This document shows, one piece after another, positions 19,715 to 27,661 of a DNA stretch of 64,000 bases. This DNA comes from CAYPTB01 sp964413535 (GTDB lineage: Bacteria; Planctomycetota; UBA1135; GCA-002686595). The position numbers were made by a program, and so were the translations under genes. How positions within the stretch are numbered: the stretch's first letter is position 1; every line of letters begins with the position of its first letter. The notes beneath the pieces are model-generated. The model was not told the DNA's origin and searched no databases. It saw nothing but the letters and a program-made list of their open reading frames with translations. The DNA is taken from contig CAYPTB010000021.1 in NCBI GenBank assembly GCA_964413535.1, forward strand, positions 1 to 64,000. Reading direction: 5' to 3'.

Positions 19715-19881
19715 CTAGCAGCCCGTTGAAGAAGTCATCCGGCGCCATGAACCCGTCCTCCACTCCAGTGCGGCACCCGGGAGCCTCGGAGAATTCACCC
19801 ATTCGCCTGCGTTCCCGGGCACCACACCGAAGCGGATGCCGGGCCCCTGGCATCCGGAGCACTTCTTCAACAGGCTGCTAG
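19715..19881 (-). mobile_element. MITE-like foldback element, copy A (167 bp)
   Basis: Begins CTAGCAGCCCGTTGAAGAAG and ends with its imperfect inverse CTTCTTCAACAGGCTGCTAG, giving terminal inverted repeats of about 21 bp with one mismatch. Its reverse complement matches the element at 46191-46351 at 156 of 161 aligned positions plus a 6-bp insertion, counted by eye. There is no coding capacity apart from a chance peptide. The interior continues to pair, so the whole element can form one long hairpin. The family is not assigned, and a non-autonomous transposon derivative is inferred. Confidence 0.85.
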
Positions 19882-19912
19882 ATCCCTCGAAGGAGACCTT
19901 CGAGGGATCTAG
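19878..19912. repeat. Perfect palindrome, 16-bp stem and 3-nt loop
   Basis: CTAGATCCCTCGAAGG, loop AGA, then the exact inverse CCTTCGAGGGATCTAG. It starts on the terminal CTAG of MITE copy A. No T-tract follows, so an intrinsic terminator is not convincing. It may be a nested insertion, a transposition scar or a protein-binding site upstream of the tRNA. Confidence 0.9.
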
Positions 19913-20030
19913 CGTCGTCCCGGAGCGCCGCAGCGAGCAACGGGTCGAAGGGGCGTGGAGCGCGCGCGAAAAACCCTTGAGCAGCCGGGGAGGCGAATCT
20001 AGCCTGATCGCCCCGCGTCGAGGCGCGAGC

Positions 20031-20107
20031 GGGCCATTAGCTCAGTTGGTTAGAGCGCTACGTTGACATCGTAGAGGTCAGTGGTTCGAGTCCACTATGG
20101 CCCACCA
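20031..20107 (+). tRNA. tRNA-Val (anticodon GAC)
   Basis: The full cloverleaf is visible. The acceptor stem is GGGCCAT / ATGGCCC, the D-arm has AGTTGGTTAGA, the anticodon stem CTACG / CGTAG encloses loop TTGACAT with anticodon GAC at 20065-20067, and the T-arm is GTGGTTCGAGTCCAC. Discriminator A and an encoded CCA are at 20104-20107. It reads GUC/GUU valine codons. It stands alone, with no duplication of its 3' end seen nearby that would indicate an integration site. Confidence 0.97.
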
Positions 20108-20233
20108 TGCGCCGCGCCGGCTCGCGTGCCGAGCTCCGGGTCGTGCGCTGCGCTCTCACACGCTCGCTGCCGCGGCGTAGGGTCGTGCCGGGACGACGAG
20201 GGGGGTCCACCGAAGCCCGAAACGAGGTCCTTC

Positions 20234-21574
20234 ATGCACCCAGCCTGCGCGCTCCTCTTCCTCCAACTGCACAGCGCCCCCGCGCAGGAGTCGGATCCCT
20301 ACCAGCGGCGCATCACCGCCGAGGTGCAAGTGGTACAGAAGGTGGCCCCGAGCGTGGTCTACATCACGACCGAGGGTCCCGAGATGCGCATGCGCGACAT
20401 CTGGGGCTACCTGCGCTCCGGCAAGCAGATGGGCAGCGGTTCGGGCGTCGTGATCAACGAGGACGGCTACATCGTCACGAACTACCACGTCGTGCGCGGC
20501 GCCGAGAAGGGCAACATCCGGGTCGCCTTCGACCCCACCTACGACGTCGAGGGGCGCGGCTTCGAGGCGCAGCTCATCTCCTACGAGCCCACGGAGGACC
20601 TCGCGCTGCTCAAGATCAGCGGAGACGCGCCGTTCCCGACGATCGTCATGGGAACGAGCTCCGACCTGATGATCGCCGAGCGCGTGCTCGCCATCGGGAA
20701 TCCCTACGGACAGACCCACACGGTGAGCACGGGGATCATCTCCGGCTTGCACCGGGACGTGACCGTCGCGGACCCGAGCGGAGCGGCGCTGCGGTTCGAG
20801 GACTTGATCCAGACCGACGCCGCCATCAATCCCGGCAATTCCGGCGGCGCGCTGGTCAACATCAACGGCGAGCTGATCGGCATCAACACCGTCATGAACG
20901 TCCAGGCCGAGAACATCGGCTTCGCGATCCCGGTCGACCGCGTGCGCCGCGTCCTGCAGGACCGGCTCCTCTCGCCCTCCCTCGCGCGAGCCTGGCTCGG
21001 CGTGGACGTCGACCTGGAATCGTTGGACGTGGACCAGGTCTCCCCCGGCAGCCCGGCGGACCGCGCGGGGATCCGGGTCGGTGATCGGCTCTTGCGCATC
21101 GACGGCAAGCCGGTGACGACGAGCGAGGACTATCGCCTGAAGCGCCTGGACATCCGGCCCTACCAGAGCGTCCACCTCGCCCTCTTGCGCGGAGGCGCTG
21201 AGTTCGAGGTCGACGTCGAGACCTGGGACCGCGTGCGCGGCCTGATCTTCACGCGCCTCGGCGTGGAGGTCGAAGAGCTCAAGATCTCCCACGGCTGGTC
21301 CACCCTGAGCCGCCTCCGACTCAGCGCCGTGCGCGAGGACGGCCCCGCCGGCAAGCTCGGGCTGCAGGCCGGGGACATCATCGAGGCCGTGACGCCCGAG
21401 GGCGGGCGCATCGCTCAGCCCCAGAGCGCCGCCGAGCTCGCCATCCTCGTGAACCAGCTCGATCCCGGAGCGACCATCGAGATCGATCTGTGGCGCGACA
21501 TGGACGAGGACGGACGGCTCGAGCGCGATGCCCAGTACAGCGAGCTCTACCAGGGTCCACTGCAGCTCGACTAG
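20234..21574 (+). CDS. HtrA/DegP-type serine protease with two PDZ domains
   Basis: A 446-residue exported protease. The signal peptide is residues 1-18 (MHPACALLFLQLHSAPAQ), and the ATG at 20234 has a GAGG box nine bases upstream. A trypsin-like domain carries the triad His85 (TNYHVV), Asp122 (EDLALLK) and Ser203 (NPGNSGGAL). PDZ1 lies at about 250-330 and PDZ2 at about 335-435. It acts in envelope protein quality control. It is followed after 249 bp by the carbamoyltransferase module on the same strand; whether they share a transcript is unclear. Confidence 0.93.
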   Translation: MHPACALLFLQLHSAPAQESDPYQRRITAEVQVVQKVAPSVVYITTEGPEMRMRDIWGYLRSGKQMGSGSGVVINEDGYIVTNYHVVRGAEKGNIRVAFDPTYDVEGRGFEAQLISYEPTEDLALLKISGDAPFPTIVMGTSSDLMIAERVLAIGNPYGQTHTVSTGIISGLHRDVTVADPSGAALRFEDLIQTDAAINPGNSGGALVNINGELIGINTVMNVQAENIGFAIPVDRVRRVLQDRLLSPSLARAWLGVDVDLESLDVDQVSPGSPADRAGIRVGDRLLRIDGKPVTTSEDYRLKRLDIRPYQSVHLALLRGGAEFEVDVETWDRVRGLIFTRLGVEVEELKISHGWSTLSRLRLSAVREDGPAGKLGLQAGDIIEAVTPEGGRIAQPQSAAELAILVNQLDPGATIEIDLWRDMDEDGRLERDAQYSELYQGPLQLD

Positions 21575-21823
21575 AAGGTGGCGCCGGCGGGGGACGTGCG
21601 ACGCCTGCGCGAGCCCGGCGCTGGGGAAGCCGCGCGGGGGCGCTGTATACTCACCGCCCCCTCGATCTCGCTGCCTGGGTGCGTCGACCTCGCTCGGGCT
21701 CGTCCCCGATCGGAGCGGGCGCCCGGTGCTCGTCGGACCGAGAGACCTCTCGGCCCCAAGGCTACCCCGCAGATCGGTCGAAACAGGGGCTCCGCCCCCC
21801 TTCCACCAGGCTCGTCCCCGTCC

Positions 21824-22045
21824 ATGCAAGCGCTCAAAGAGGCCCTGACCGCGTTCACGGAGCGGTTCGGGAACATGATCTCCCGCACCTTCCTCGTGGT
21901 GCTCTACTTCGTCGTCCTGGGGCCCTTCGCGATCCTCTACCGGCTCGTCGCCGATCCGCTGCACCTCGCTCGGCGCAAACGCGGCAACTGGACGGCGTGG
22001 GTGTCCGACAACGAGACGCTCGGCGCCGCGCGGAGGCAGGACTAG
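21824..22045 (+). CDS. Short SxtJ-like membrane protein
   Basis: A 73-residue protein with an amphipathic N-terminus, one membrane segment (about residues 21-41, ISRTFLVVLYFVVLGPFAILYRL) and a basic tail with ARRKRGNWTAWV. The pattern S-(hydrophobic)-YF-x4-PF-x3-R-x4-DPL-x-L plus a terminal Trp resembles, from memory, the C-terminal half of SxtJ, a protein of unknown function encoded next to the saxitoxin carbamoyltransferase SxtI. Typical SxtJ is longer, so this is a short form. Its TAG is directly followed by the carbamoyltransferase ATG with zero spacing. A possible -10 box TATACT sits at 21646-21651. Confidence 0.7.
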   Translation: MQALKEALTAFTERFGNMISRTFLVVLYFVVLGPFAILYRLVADPLHLARRKRGNWTAWVSDNETLGAARRQD

Positions 22046-23836
22046 ATGAAGATCCTCGGGCTCTCCTTCTACTACCACGATTCCTCGGCGGCCCTGGTCG
22101 TCGACGGGGTTCTCGTCGCGGCGGCCGAAGAAGAGCGCTTCAGCCGGAAGAAGCACGACTCCGGGTTCCCCGAGCTCGCGATCGACTTCGTGCTGAAGAC
22201 GGGCGGCATCACTCGCGCCGACGTCGACTACGTCGTCTTCTACGAGAAGCCCTTCGTCAAGTTCGAGCGCATGCTCCTGTCGGCCATGGCGACCTTCCCG
22301 CGCTCGGTGGCCGTCTTCCGCGAATCGATGCAGCGCTGGGTCACCGACAAGCTGTGGATCAAATCGATGATGCGCAAGGAGCTCGGCGTGCCGCGCTCGA
22401 AGATCGTCTTCTGCGACCACCACATGTCGCACGCGGCGTCGAGCTTCTACACGTCTCCGTTCGAAGAGGCCGCCATCCTCACGGTCGACGGCGCGGGCGA
22501 ATGGAGCACCGCCACCTACGGCGTGGGGCGCGGCAACAAGATCGAGATCCTCAAGGAGCTGCGCTTCCCGCACTCGCTCGGGCTGCTCTACTCCGCCTTC
22601 ACCGCCTACTGCGGTTTCGAGATCAACGAGGGCGAGTACAAGCTCATGGGGATGCATCCCTACGGCAAGCCGACGCGTGTGAAGGAGATCTACGAGCTGA
22701 TCGACGTCGCGGAAGACGGGAGCCTGTGGCACGACATGCGCTACTTCTCCTACCACTTCTCGCGCGACACGACGCTCTCCGACGCGTTCGGCGAGCACTT
22801 CGGGCGCCCCGCTCGCGATCCGAAGAAGAGCGACAAGTCGCTCGATCCCTTCTACTGCGACATCGCCGCGAGCATCCAGCAGGTCACCGAGGAGATCCTG
22901 CTCAAGATGATCACCTGGCTCCACAAGGAGACCGGGATGAAGCACCTGTGCATGGCCGGCGGCGTCGCGCTCAACTCCGTCGCCAACTACAAGCTCCTGC
23001 GCAACGGGCCGTTCGAGAACCTCTACATCCACCCGGCGCCCGGCGACGACGGCGGCGCCGTGGGCGCGGCGTACTGGGCCTACAACCACTTGCTCGGGCT
23101 GCCGCGCGGGCCCGGGCTCGAGCACGCGTACCTCGGGAGCTCCTACACCGACGCGGAGGTCCAGGCCTTCCTCGACAGGAACGACATCGCCTACGAGCGG
23201 ATCGAGGACGACGAAGCCTTCTTCGAGTACGTGGCCCAGGCGCTGGCCGACGGCCAGGTGTGCGGCTGGTTCCGCGGCCGCTTCGAATGGGGTCCGCGGG
23301 CGCTCGGCGCGCGCTCCATCATCGCCGATCCGCGCAAGCCGGAGATGAAGGAGAAGCTCAACGCCAAGATCAAGTTCCGCGAGGCCTTCCGCCCCTTCGC
23401 GCCGTCGGTGCTCGAAGAGCGCGCGAACGAGTTCTTCGACTTCCCCAAGGCCGACGAATGGTGGCCGGGGCGCTTCATGCTGTACGTCGCGCCGGTGCGG
23501 CCGGAGAAGCGCTCCGTCCTGCCCGCGATCACGCACGAGGACGGCTCGGGGCGCCTCCAAACGGTCTACAAGGCGACCAATCCCGCCTACCACCGCGTCA
23601 TCGAGCGCTTCGGCGAGATCACCGGCGTGCCGGTGATCATGAACACCTCGTTCAACCTGAAGGGTGAGCCGATCGTCGAGGACCCGAGCCACGCCTTCAA
23701 CACCTTCAGTCTCTCGGGCATGGACCTCTTGTTCCTGAACAACTTCATCGTCCACGCCGACGCCAAGAAGAAGATCGCGGAAACGCGCTTCACCCTGCGG
23801 CACGAGGGCGACTCCGTCACGGCGATGGTGAGTTGA
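22046..23836 (+). CDS. O-carbamoyltransferase (NodU/CmcH/TobZ/SxtI family)
   Basis: A 596-residue carbamoyltransferase. The N-terminal Kae1-like domain starts MKILGLSFYYHDSSAALV (His11 of the family YHDSxA motif), with CDHHMSHAASSFY, VDGAGEWSTATYG and CMAGGVALNSVAN. The C-terminal YrdC-like domain (about 385-570) carries WFRGRFEWGPRALGARSI and MNTSFNLKGEPIV. Family enzymes make carbamoyl-adenylate from carbamoyl phosphate and ATP, then transfer the carbamoyl group to a hydroxyl of a sugar or natural product. The length is normal. It is tightly packed between the SxtJ-like gene and the SGNH gene, so it belongs to a co-expressed module. The acceptor is unknown, and a surface glycan is plausible from the neighbouring locus. 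Confidence 0.95.
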   Translation: MKILGLSFYYHDSSAALVVDGVLVAAAEEERFSRKKHDSGFPELAIDFVLKTGGITRADVDYVVFYEKPFVKFERMLLSAMATFPRSVAVFRESMQRWVTDKLWIKSMMRKELGVPRSKIVFCDHHMSHAASSFYTSPFEEAAILTVDGAGEWSTATYGVGRGNKIEILKELRFPHSLGLLYSAFTAYCGFEINEGEYKLMGMHPYGKPTRVKEIYELIDVAEDGSLWHDMRYFSYHFSRDTTLSDAFGEHFGRPARDPKKSDKSLDPFYCDIAASIQQVTEEILLKMITWLHKETGMKHLCMAGGVALNSVANYKLLRNGPFENLYIHPAPGDDGGAVGAAYWAYNHLLGLPRGPGLEHAYLGSSYTDAEVQAFLDRNDIAYERIEDDEAFFEYVAQALADGQVCGWFRGRFEWGPRALGARSIIADPRKPEMKEKLNAKIKFREAFRPFAPSVLEERANEFFDFPKADEWWPGRFMLYVAPVRPEKRSVLPAITHEDGSGRLQTVYKATNPAYHRVIERFGEITGVPVIMNTSFNLKGEPIVEDPSHAFNTFSLSGMDLLFLNNFIVHADAKKKIAETRFTLRHEGDSVTAMVS

Positions 23837-23838
23837 CC

Positions 23839-25407
23839 ATGCGCGCGCTCAACGTCCTGCTCTCGCTCCTCGTCAGCCTCGCGATCGCGCTCCTCGTGTT
23901 CGAGGGCGGGCTGCGGCTGATCGGCATGGGGCCGAAGGAGACGCTCCATCGCTTCGATCCCGTCACCGGTTGGTCGAAGAAGCCCGACTACCACCTCGTG
24001 CGGCGCGGGAAGCAGTTCACCGCGACCTTCGACACGAATGCGCTCGGCCTGCGCGACGACCCGATGACCTCGACGGCGAAGCAAAAGGGCGTGTTCCGCG
24101 TGGTCATGCTCGGCGACTCGTTCACGTTGGGCTACACGGTCGAGCGCGCGGACCTCTTCGTCGACATCCTGGAGCAGCACTGGCGCGACGAAGGCCGGCC
24201 CGTCGAGATCCTGAACGTCGGCACGGAGGCTTGGTCGACCGATCAGGAGGTCGCCTGGCTGCTCGCTCACGGCGAAGATTACGAGCCCGACCTCGTGGTG
24301 CTCCTGCCGTACGACAACGACGTCTTCTACTGCGGCGAGCTGGAATACAACGGCTTGGCGAAGCCGCGCTTCGCGCCCGACGGCGGGTTCGACACGACCT
24401 CCCTCGCCGACAGGACGGGCGATTGGAATCGCACCACGGCAATCGGACGCTTGGTGGCCGGCAGGCCCAAGCCTCCGACCTTCGTCACGCCGGCGGGTCA
24501 CTCCAAGGTGGCCGACTTCGCCCCGCTCTACACCGAGCCGCCCGCGGTGCTCGGCAACGCTCCAGAGCGCGCGAAGGGCGCGCTGCGCGCCTTGCAGAGC
24601 GCTTGCTCGGAGCTCCGCGCGGCGCTCGTCGTCGTTCCCATTCCCTCGAACGCGTCCGTGGACGCAGCCTTCGCCGAGCGCTTCGGCAACGACGTGCTCG
24701 GCGCTCGCCCGGACCAATGGGATCCCGACCGCGTGCTCGAGTTCTACCTCGACGCGTGCGCCGAACTCGGCATCGAAGCGCTCGACGCGCGCGCGGCGCT
24801 GAAGTCCGCGCACGCAGCGGAGCCCTGCTACCTCGACTTCTTCGGACCCGATCGGGAGTGGCACTTCAATCCGGCCGGCAACCGCGCCTTCGCGAGCTTC
24901 CTGGCCGGTGCGCTCGCGAGCCGCGTGCCGCCCAAGGACCATGAGGCTTCGCCGGCACTCCTCGCGGGCGCCGCTGCGCCCCTCGAAGCTCCGCGCGTGC
25001 CGACCTTCCTCCTCCTCTACGGCGTCCTGTGGCTCTGCCTCACTACGCTCTACTTCGGACACTACCGCGACGAGCCCCTCTGGCTCCCCCCGCTGAAGGT
25101 GGGGATCATCCTGGCGGTCGTCTTCTCGATCTTCATGGGCGTCGACGCGGGCGTGACCGCGCTCGCCGCGTGGAGCCCGCTCACCGCGCGGGTCGTGCTC
25201 GGGATCGCCGTGTTGGGGATCCTGGGCTTCGTGGCCTACAAGCTCGGCGACCGCCTGGCCACGATCGCCGAGCTGCTCAAGGCCTTTGCGCTGCGCGGAC
25301 ACTGGTACCTGATGCCGATGGTGGTGGTACTCTTGACCATCGGCAGCCTGCTCGTCGTGGCGGCGAGCAGTCCCTTCGTGGCGCCGTTCATCTATACTCT
25401 GTTCTGA
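23839..25407 (+). CDS. Membrane SGNH hydrolase fused to a C-terminal SxtK/DUF5989-like domain
   Basis: A 522-residue protein. Residues 5-25 are a signal anchor. An SGNH-type domain follows with block I LGDSFTLGY (Ser94), LPYDND (Asn160) and DREWHFNPAGN (Asp338, His342). After residue 385 come three to four membrane segments, and the last 45 residues (LLKAFALRGHWYLMP...SSPFVAPFIYTLF) closely match, from memory, the free-standing 50-residue DUF5989/SxtK proteins, which also end APFIYTLF. The hydrolase half could act on ester groups of an exported glycan. The ATG at 23839, two bases after the carbamoyltransferase stop, is preferred over a TTG six bases upstream. Confidence 0.8.
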   Translation: MRALNVLLSLLVSLAIALLVFEGGLRLIGMGPKETLHRFDPVTGWSKKPDYHLVRRGKQFTATFDTNALGLRDDPMTSTAKQKGVFRVVMLGDSFTLGYTVERADLFVDILEQHWRDEGRPVEILNVGTEAWSTDQEVAWLLAHGEDYEPDLVVLLPYDNDVFYCGELEYNGLAKPRFAPDGGFDTTSLADRTGDWNRTTAIGRLVAGRPKPPTFVTPAGHSKVADFAPLYTEPPAVLGNAPERAKGALRALQSACSELRAALVVVPIPSNASVDAAFAERFGNDVLGARPDQWDPDRVLEFYLDACAELGIEALDARAALKSAHAAEPCYLDFFGPDREWHFNPAGNRAFASFLAGALASRVPPKDHEASPALLAGAAAPLEAPRVPTFLLLYGVLWLCLTTLYFGHYRDEPLWLPPLKVGIILAVVFSIFMGVDAGVTALAAWSPLTARVVLGIAVLGILGFVAYKLGDRLATIAELLKAFALRGHWYLMPMVVVLLTIGSLLVVAASSPFVAPFIYTLF

Positions 25408-25450
25408 GGCTCCCGAACCCGACCCGCATCCGACATTCGAGCTGACTGCG

Positions 25451-25582
25451 ATGGGAAAGTTCTTCCGCGAGTTCTGGCCCTGGATCGTCGTTCCTTTCGT
25501 GCTCGTACTCGCTCTCGTCGCCTGGCTCGCCTTGTCAGGCGGTGACGACTCGGTCACTCCGTTCACCTACGAGGTCTTCTGA
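25451..25582 (+). CDS. 43-residue SxtK/DUF5989-like membrane microprotein
   Basis: MGKFFREFWPWIVVP leads into one membrane helix (about residues 12-28) and a short outward tail ending TPFTYEVF. It shares the N-terminal pattern MGxFFxExWPWIVxP and the C-terminal PFxY signature with the next gene, and the C-terminal signature with the tail of the SGNH protein upstream. Its stop codon overlaps the start of the next gene (TGATG). The gene is too short for most gene finders, but the conserved pattern, clean spacing (43 bp after the SGNH stop) and in-frame overlap support it. The function is unknown. Confidence 0.75.
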   Translation: MGKFFREFWPWIVVPFVLVLALVAWLALSGGDDSVTPFTYEVF

Positions 25583-25710
25583 TGGGGCGCTTCTTCAAAG
25601 AGAATTGGCCTTGGATCGTGCTTCCCATGGTCCTCGCCGTGGCCGTGATCGTCTTCCTCGTCTTCTGGTTCGAAGGCCCCGACGTCGCGCCGTTCATCTA
25701 CAACGTCTGA
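25582..25710 (+). CDS. 42-residue SxtK/DUF5989-like membrane microprotein
   Basis: A paralogue of the preceding microprotein: MGRFFKENWPWIVLP, one membrane helix (about residues 11-29), a short acidic linker and the terminal signature VAPFIYNV. The C-terminus is nearly the same as that of the SGNH fusion (VAPFIYTLF). Translation is coupled through a 1-nt TGATG overlap. It is the last gene of the plus-strand module, with a convergent gene ending 45 bp further on. Tandem duplication of the small gene is inferred from the shared pattern. Confidence 0.75.
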   Translation: MGRFFKENWPWIVLPMVLAVAVIVFLVFWFEGPDVAPFIYNV

Positions 25711-25755
25711 TCCACCCGACGGCCGCCCGATCGGCCCGGCGGAGGAGCCGCGCGA

Positions 25756-27636
25756 CTAGCGCGGGGCCCTGAGCACCCTGCCCGTTCTCGGATCGATCCG
25801 GAGGTGCAGATTCTCCCGGTCCTTCGTGAAGAACATCCAGCAGTACATCATCTCGTCGTCCGTCATCCGACCGAATCCCACCGGTACGCTTGGGTCCGGG
25901 TTGTAGGGGTTGAAGGCGGAGTTGTCGAAGCGCGCGACGACGTCGAACAGGGTTCCCTTCGGGAACTGCTTCGCACCCCGCTTCCAGCTGTACTCGCGCT
26001 GCCAGTCGAAGCTGTAGTTGCCGATGACGAGCAGCGTCTCGCGGGTCCCGTCGGGAAGCGTCGACGACAGGATCATGTCCTTTCCCCGCCCGTGCATGTG
26101 CGCCACGGCGCTGTAAAGCGTGATCGCGTCCCCCGTCTTGCGGCTGGCTTGCACCGGGAATGCCGGATGGAGGGCCGGGATCTCGAAGGCGTGATCGCGG
26201 ATCTCGAAGGAGCGGAGCTGCCTGCGCACCACGCCCTTCGGGAACTGGAAGCCGATCGATACCCGGTCCCGCTCCTCGCGTCCGGTCGGCGTGTAGTGGA
26301 GCTGCAGCCGAACCCGCGCGCCCTTGGGGATCTTCATCGCGACGCCGGGATCGAGGAGCGTTGGATCCGAGCCGGGCACGAAGATGTTCAGATAGGACTC
26401 GACCAGACTGCCCTCCCCGGAACCACGCCGCGAGCGGGCGGAGGCGAAAGCGTGGTGCAGCACGCGCGCGTTGGAGGGCAGGATCTCGATGCCGTCCACC
26501 CACGTGTCTTCCTCGAACACATGGGTCAGGTCCATGACCTGATAGGGGAAGTAGCCGCTGGACGGGATGACGAGCTCGGCGTCGGCCGAGAGGATCAGGT
26601 CGGGATCGATGCGCCAGCCGCGCTCGCGCTCCGTCGCGGCTGGCGGCGATTCCCCCGGTTCGAGTTCCCCGCGCGGAGCGCCGGCCCGCAACCAGGAGAG
26701 GAGCGTGTCGCGCTCGCCGGCGGCGAGGACCTCGACGTTCGCCAAGTCGGCGTGAGCCGGGCTCGCGAACCACGGCGGCATCCGTTGCTGCTCCACGACC
26801 TCCTCGATCATCGCGGATCGCGCCGCGACGTCGTTCCACGTCTGCAGCGCGAAGGGTGCAACGCCGCCCGTATGGTGACAACGCGCACAGTGCTCGCGCA
26901 CGAGGGGCGCCACGTCCGCGCTCCAGGTCAGCTCGGGATCCGGCTCCGCCCGGTGGATCGTGATCACGCAGCCCTCGACGGTCGTCTCGGCCGTCCTGAC
27001 GGCGCGCCCGGCCAGGACGTCCTCGAGCGCGTTCCCGAGGTGCGGCTCTTCGACGCTGCGCTGGATCCCGCCGAACCGGACCCCGTCGTCGATGCGACCT
27101 CGGTAGCGGAGCACCCAGTCCGCGTCGAGCACGACGACCCCCGGCGTGCGCCGGACGCCGAGCGCCGCGACGGCCTCCCCCGTGAAGTCCTTGACGACGG
27201 GGAAGTCGAGACCGACCTGGGCCGCCTGCGCGGCGGCCTCGGCGATCGAATCCGGGCCAACGTTGACCGACAGGAACTGGACTCCCCGGTCTCGGTACTG
27301 CCGCTCCAGATCCCGCAACTGCGGCAGGTACCGCTCGGAGATGGGGCAGGTCACCGAAGTGAAGGCGATGACGAAGGCCGCGTGAGGTCCGAGCTCCGTG
27401 AGCCCGCGCGGGAGGTAGCGCACGTCGACGAACTCGAACGGCGCGATCCGCGCGCCGATCGGCGTCCGGACGTGCCCGCTCGCCTCGCGCACGTCTCCCG
27501 GAACGACCTCCGGCGGACCCTCGGTCCGGAACAGGTCACGCCCGAGTCCCCCCGCTACGAGCGCGACGAGGACGCCCAACGCGACGAAGAGGGCTCTCAA
27601 CGAACGGGACATGCGACGACTCGGAGTGCGCTCCAT
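25756..27636 (-). CDS. Redoxin–cytochrome c–copper monooxygenase-like fusion protein
   Basis: A 626-residue exported protein with N-terminal membrane anchor (about 12-31). A thioredoxin-fold redoxin domain (about 55-210) follows with a single Cys97 in SVTCPISERYLP rather than a CxxC pair. Next is a short haem-binding region with CARCH (250-254), then a region (about 370-620) resembling type II copper ascorbate-dependent monooxygenases (VLHHAFAS, QLHYTPTG, AHMHGRGKDM, and a late Met-rich segment). This composite is frequent in Planctomycetes, where its substrate is not known to me. The start at 27636 clears the upstream gene; ATGs at 27687 and 27612 are alternatives. Confidence 0.8.
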   Translation of the reverse strand: MERTPSRRMSRSLRALFVALGVLVALVAGGLGRDLFRTEGPPEVVPGDVREASGHVRTPIGARIAPFEFVDVRYLPRGLTELGPHAAFVIAFTSVTCPISERYLPQLRDLERQYRDRGVQFLSVNVGPDSIAEAAAQAAQVGLDFPVVKDFTGEAVAALGVRRTPGVVVLDADWVLRYRGRIDDGVRFGGIQRSVEEPHLGNALEDVLAGRAVRTAETTVEGCVITIHRAEPDPELTWSADVAPLVREHCARCHHTGGVAPFALQTWNDVAARSAMIEEVVEQQRMPPWFASPAHADLANVEVLAAGERDTLLSWLRAGAPRGELEPGESPPAATERERGWRIDPDLILSADAELVIPSSGYFPYQVMDLTHVFEEDTWVDGIEILPSNARVLHHAFASARSRRGSGEGSLVESYLNIFVPGSDPTLLDPGVAMKIPKGARVRLQLHYTPTGREERDRVSIGFQFPKGVVRRQLRSFEIRDHAFEIPALHPAFPVQASRKTGDAITLYSAVAHMHGRGKDMILSSTLPDGTRETLLVIGNYSFDWQREYSWKRGAKQFPKGTLFDVVARFDNSAFNPYNPDPSVPVGFGRMTDDEMMYCWMFFTKDRENLHLRIDPRTGRVLRAPR

Positions 27637-27661
27637 GGTAGCGGTTCGCGCAAGAGCCCCT

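Larger units (their letters stand above)
19499..20030. other. Gene-free stretch rich in inverted repeats
   Basis: No supported gene lies between ald and tRNA-Val. In order it holds several GC hairpins (for example a 9-bp stem GGCCCCGCC / GGCGGGGCC ending next to 19714), the MITE-like element (19715-19881), a perfect 16-bp-stem palindrome (19878-19912), and about 120 bp leading to the tRNA. Three CTAG tetramers fall at the element junctions, which is notable in DNA this GC-rich. The promoter for ald should be on the left side and that for the tRNA on the right, but I cannot point to convincing boxes. Confidence 0.7.

Noticed and set aside
19836..19881. Short frame with the peptide WHPEHFFNRLL, also seen at the other element copy.
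   Set aside because: It is the translation of the terminal inverted repeat of the MITE-like element and not a gene; similar peptides probably contaminate databases for this reason.
20031..20107. tRNA-Val as an integration site for an island starting with the HtrA gene.
   Set aside because: No duplicated tRNA 3' end, integrase or composition break was seen downstream.
20156..23803. Open minus-strand frame of about 1215 codons opposite the HtrA and carbamoyltransferase genes.
   Set aside because: Composition and lack of domains mark it as a shadow; the plus strand carries catalytic motifs of both enzymes.
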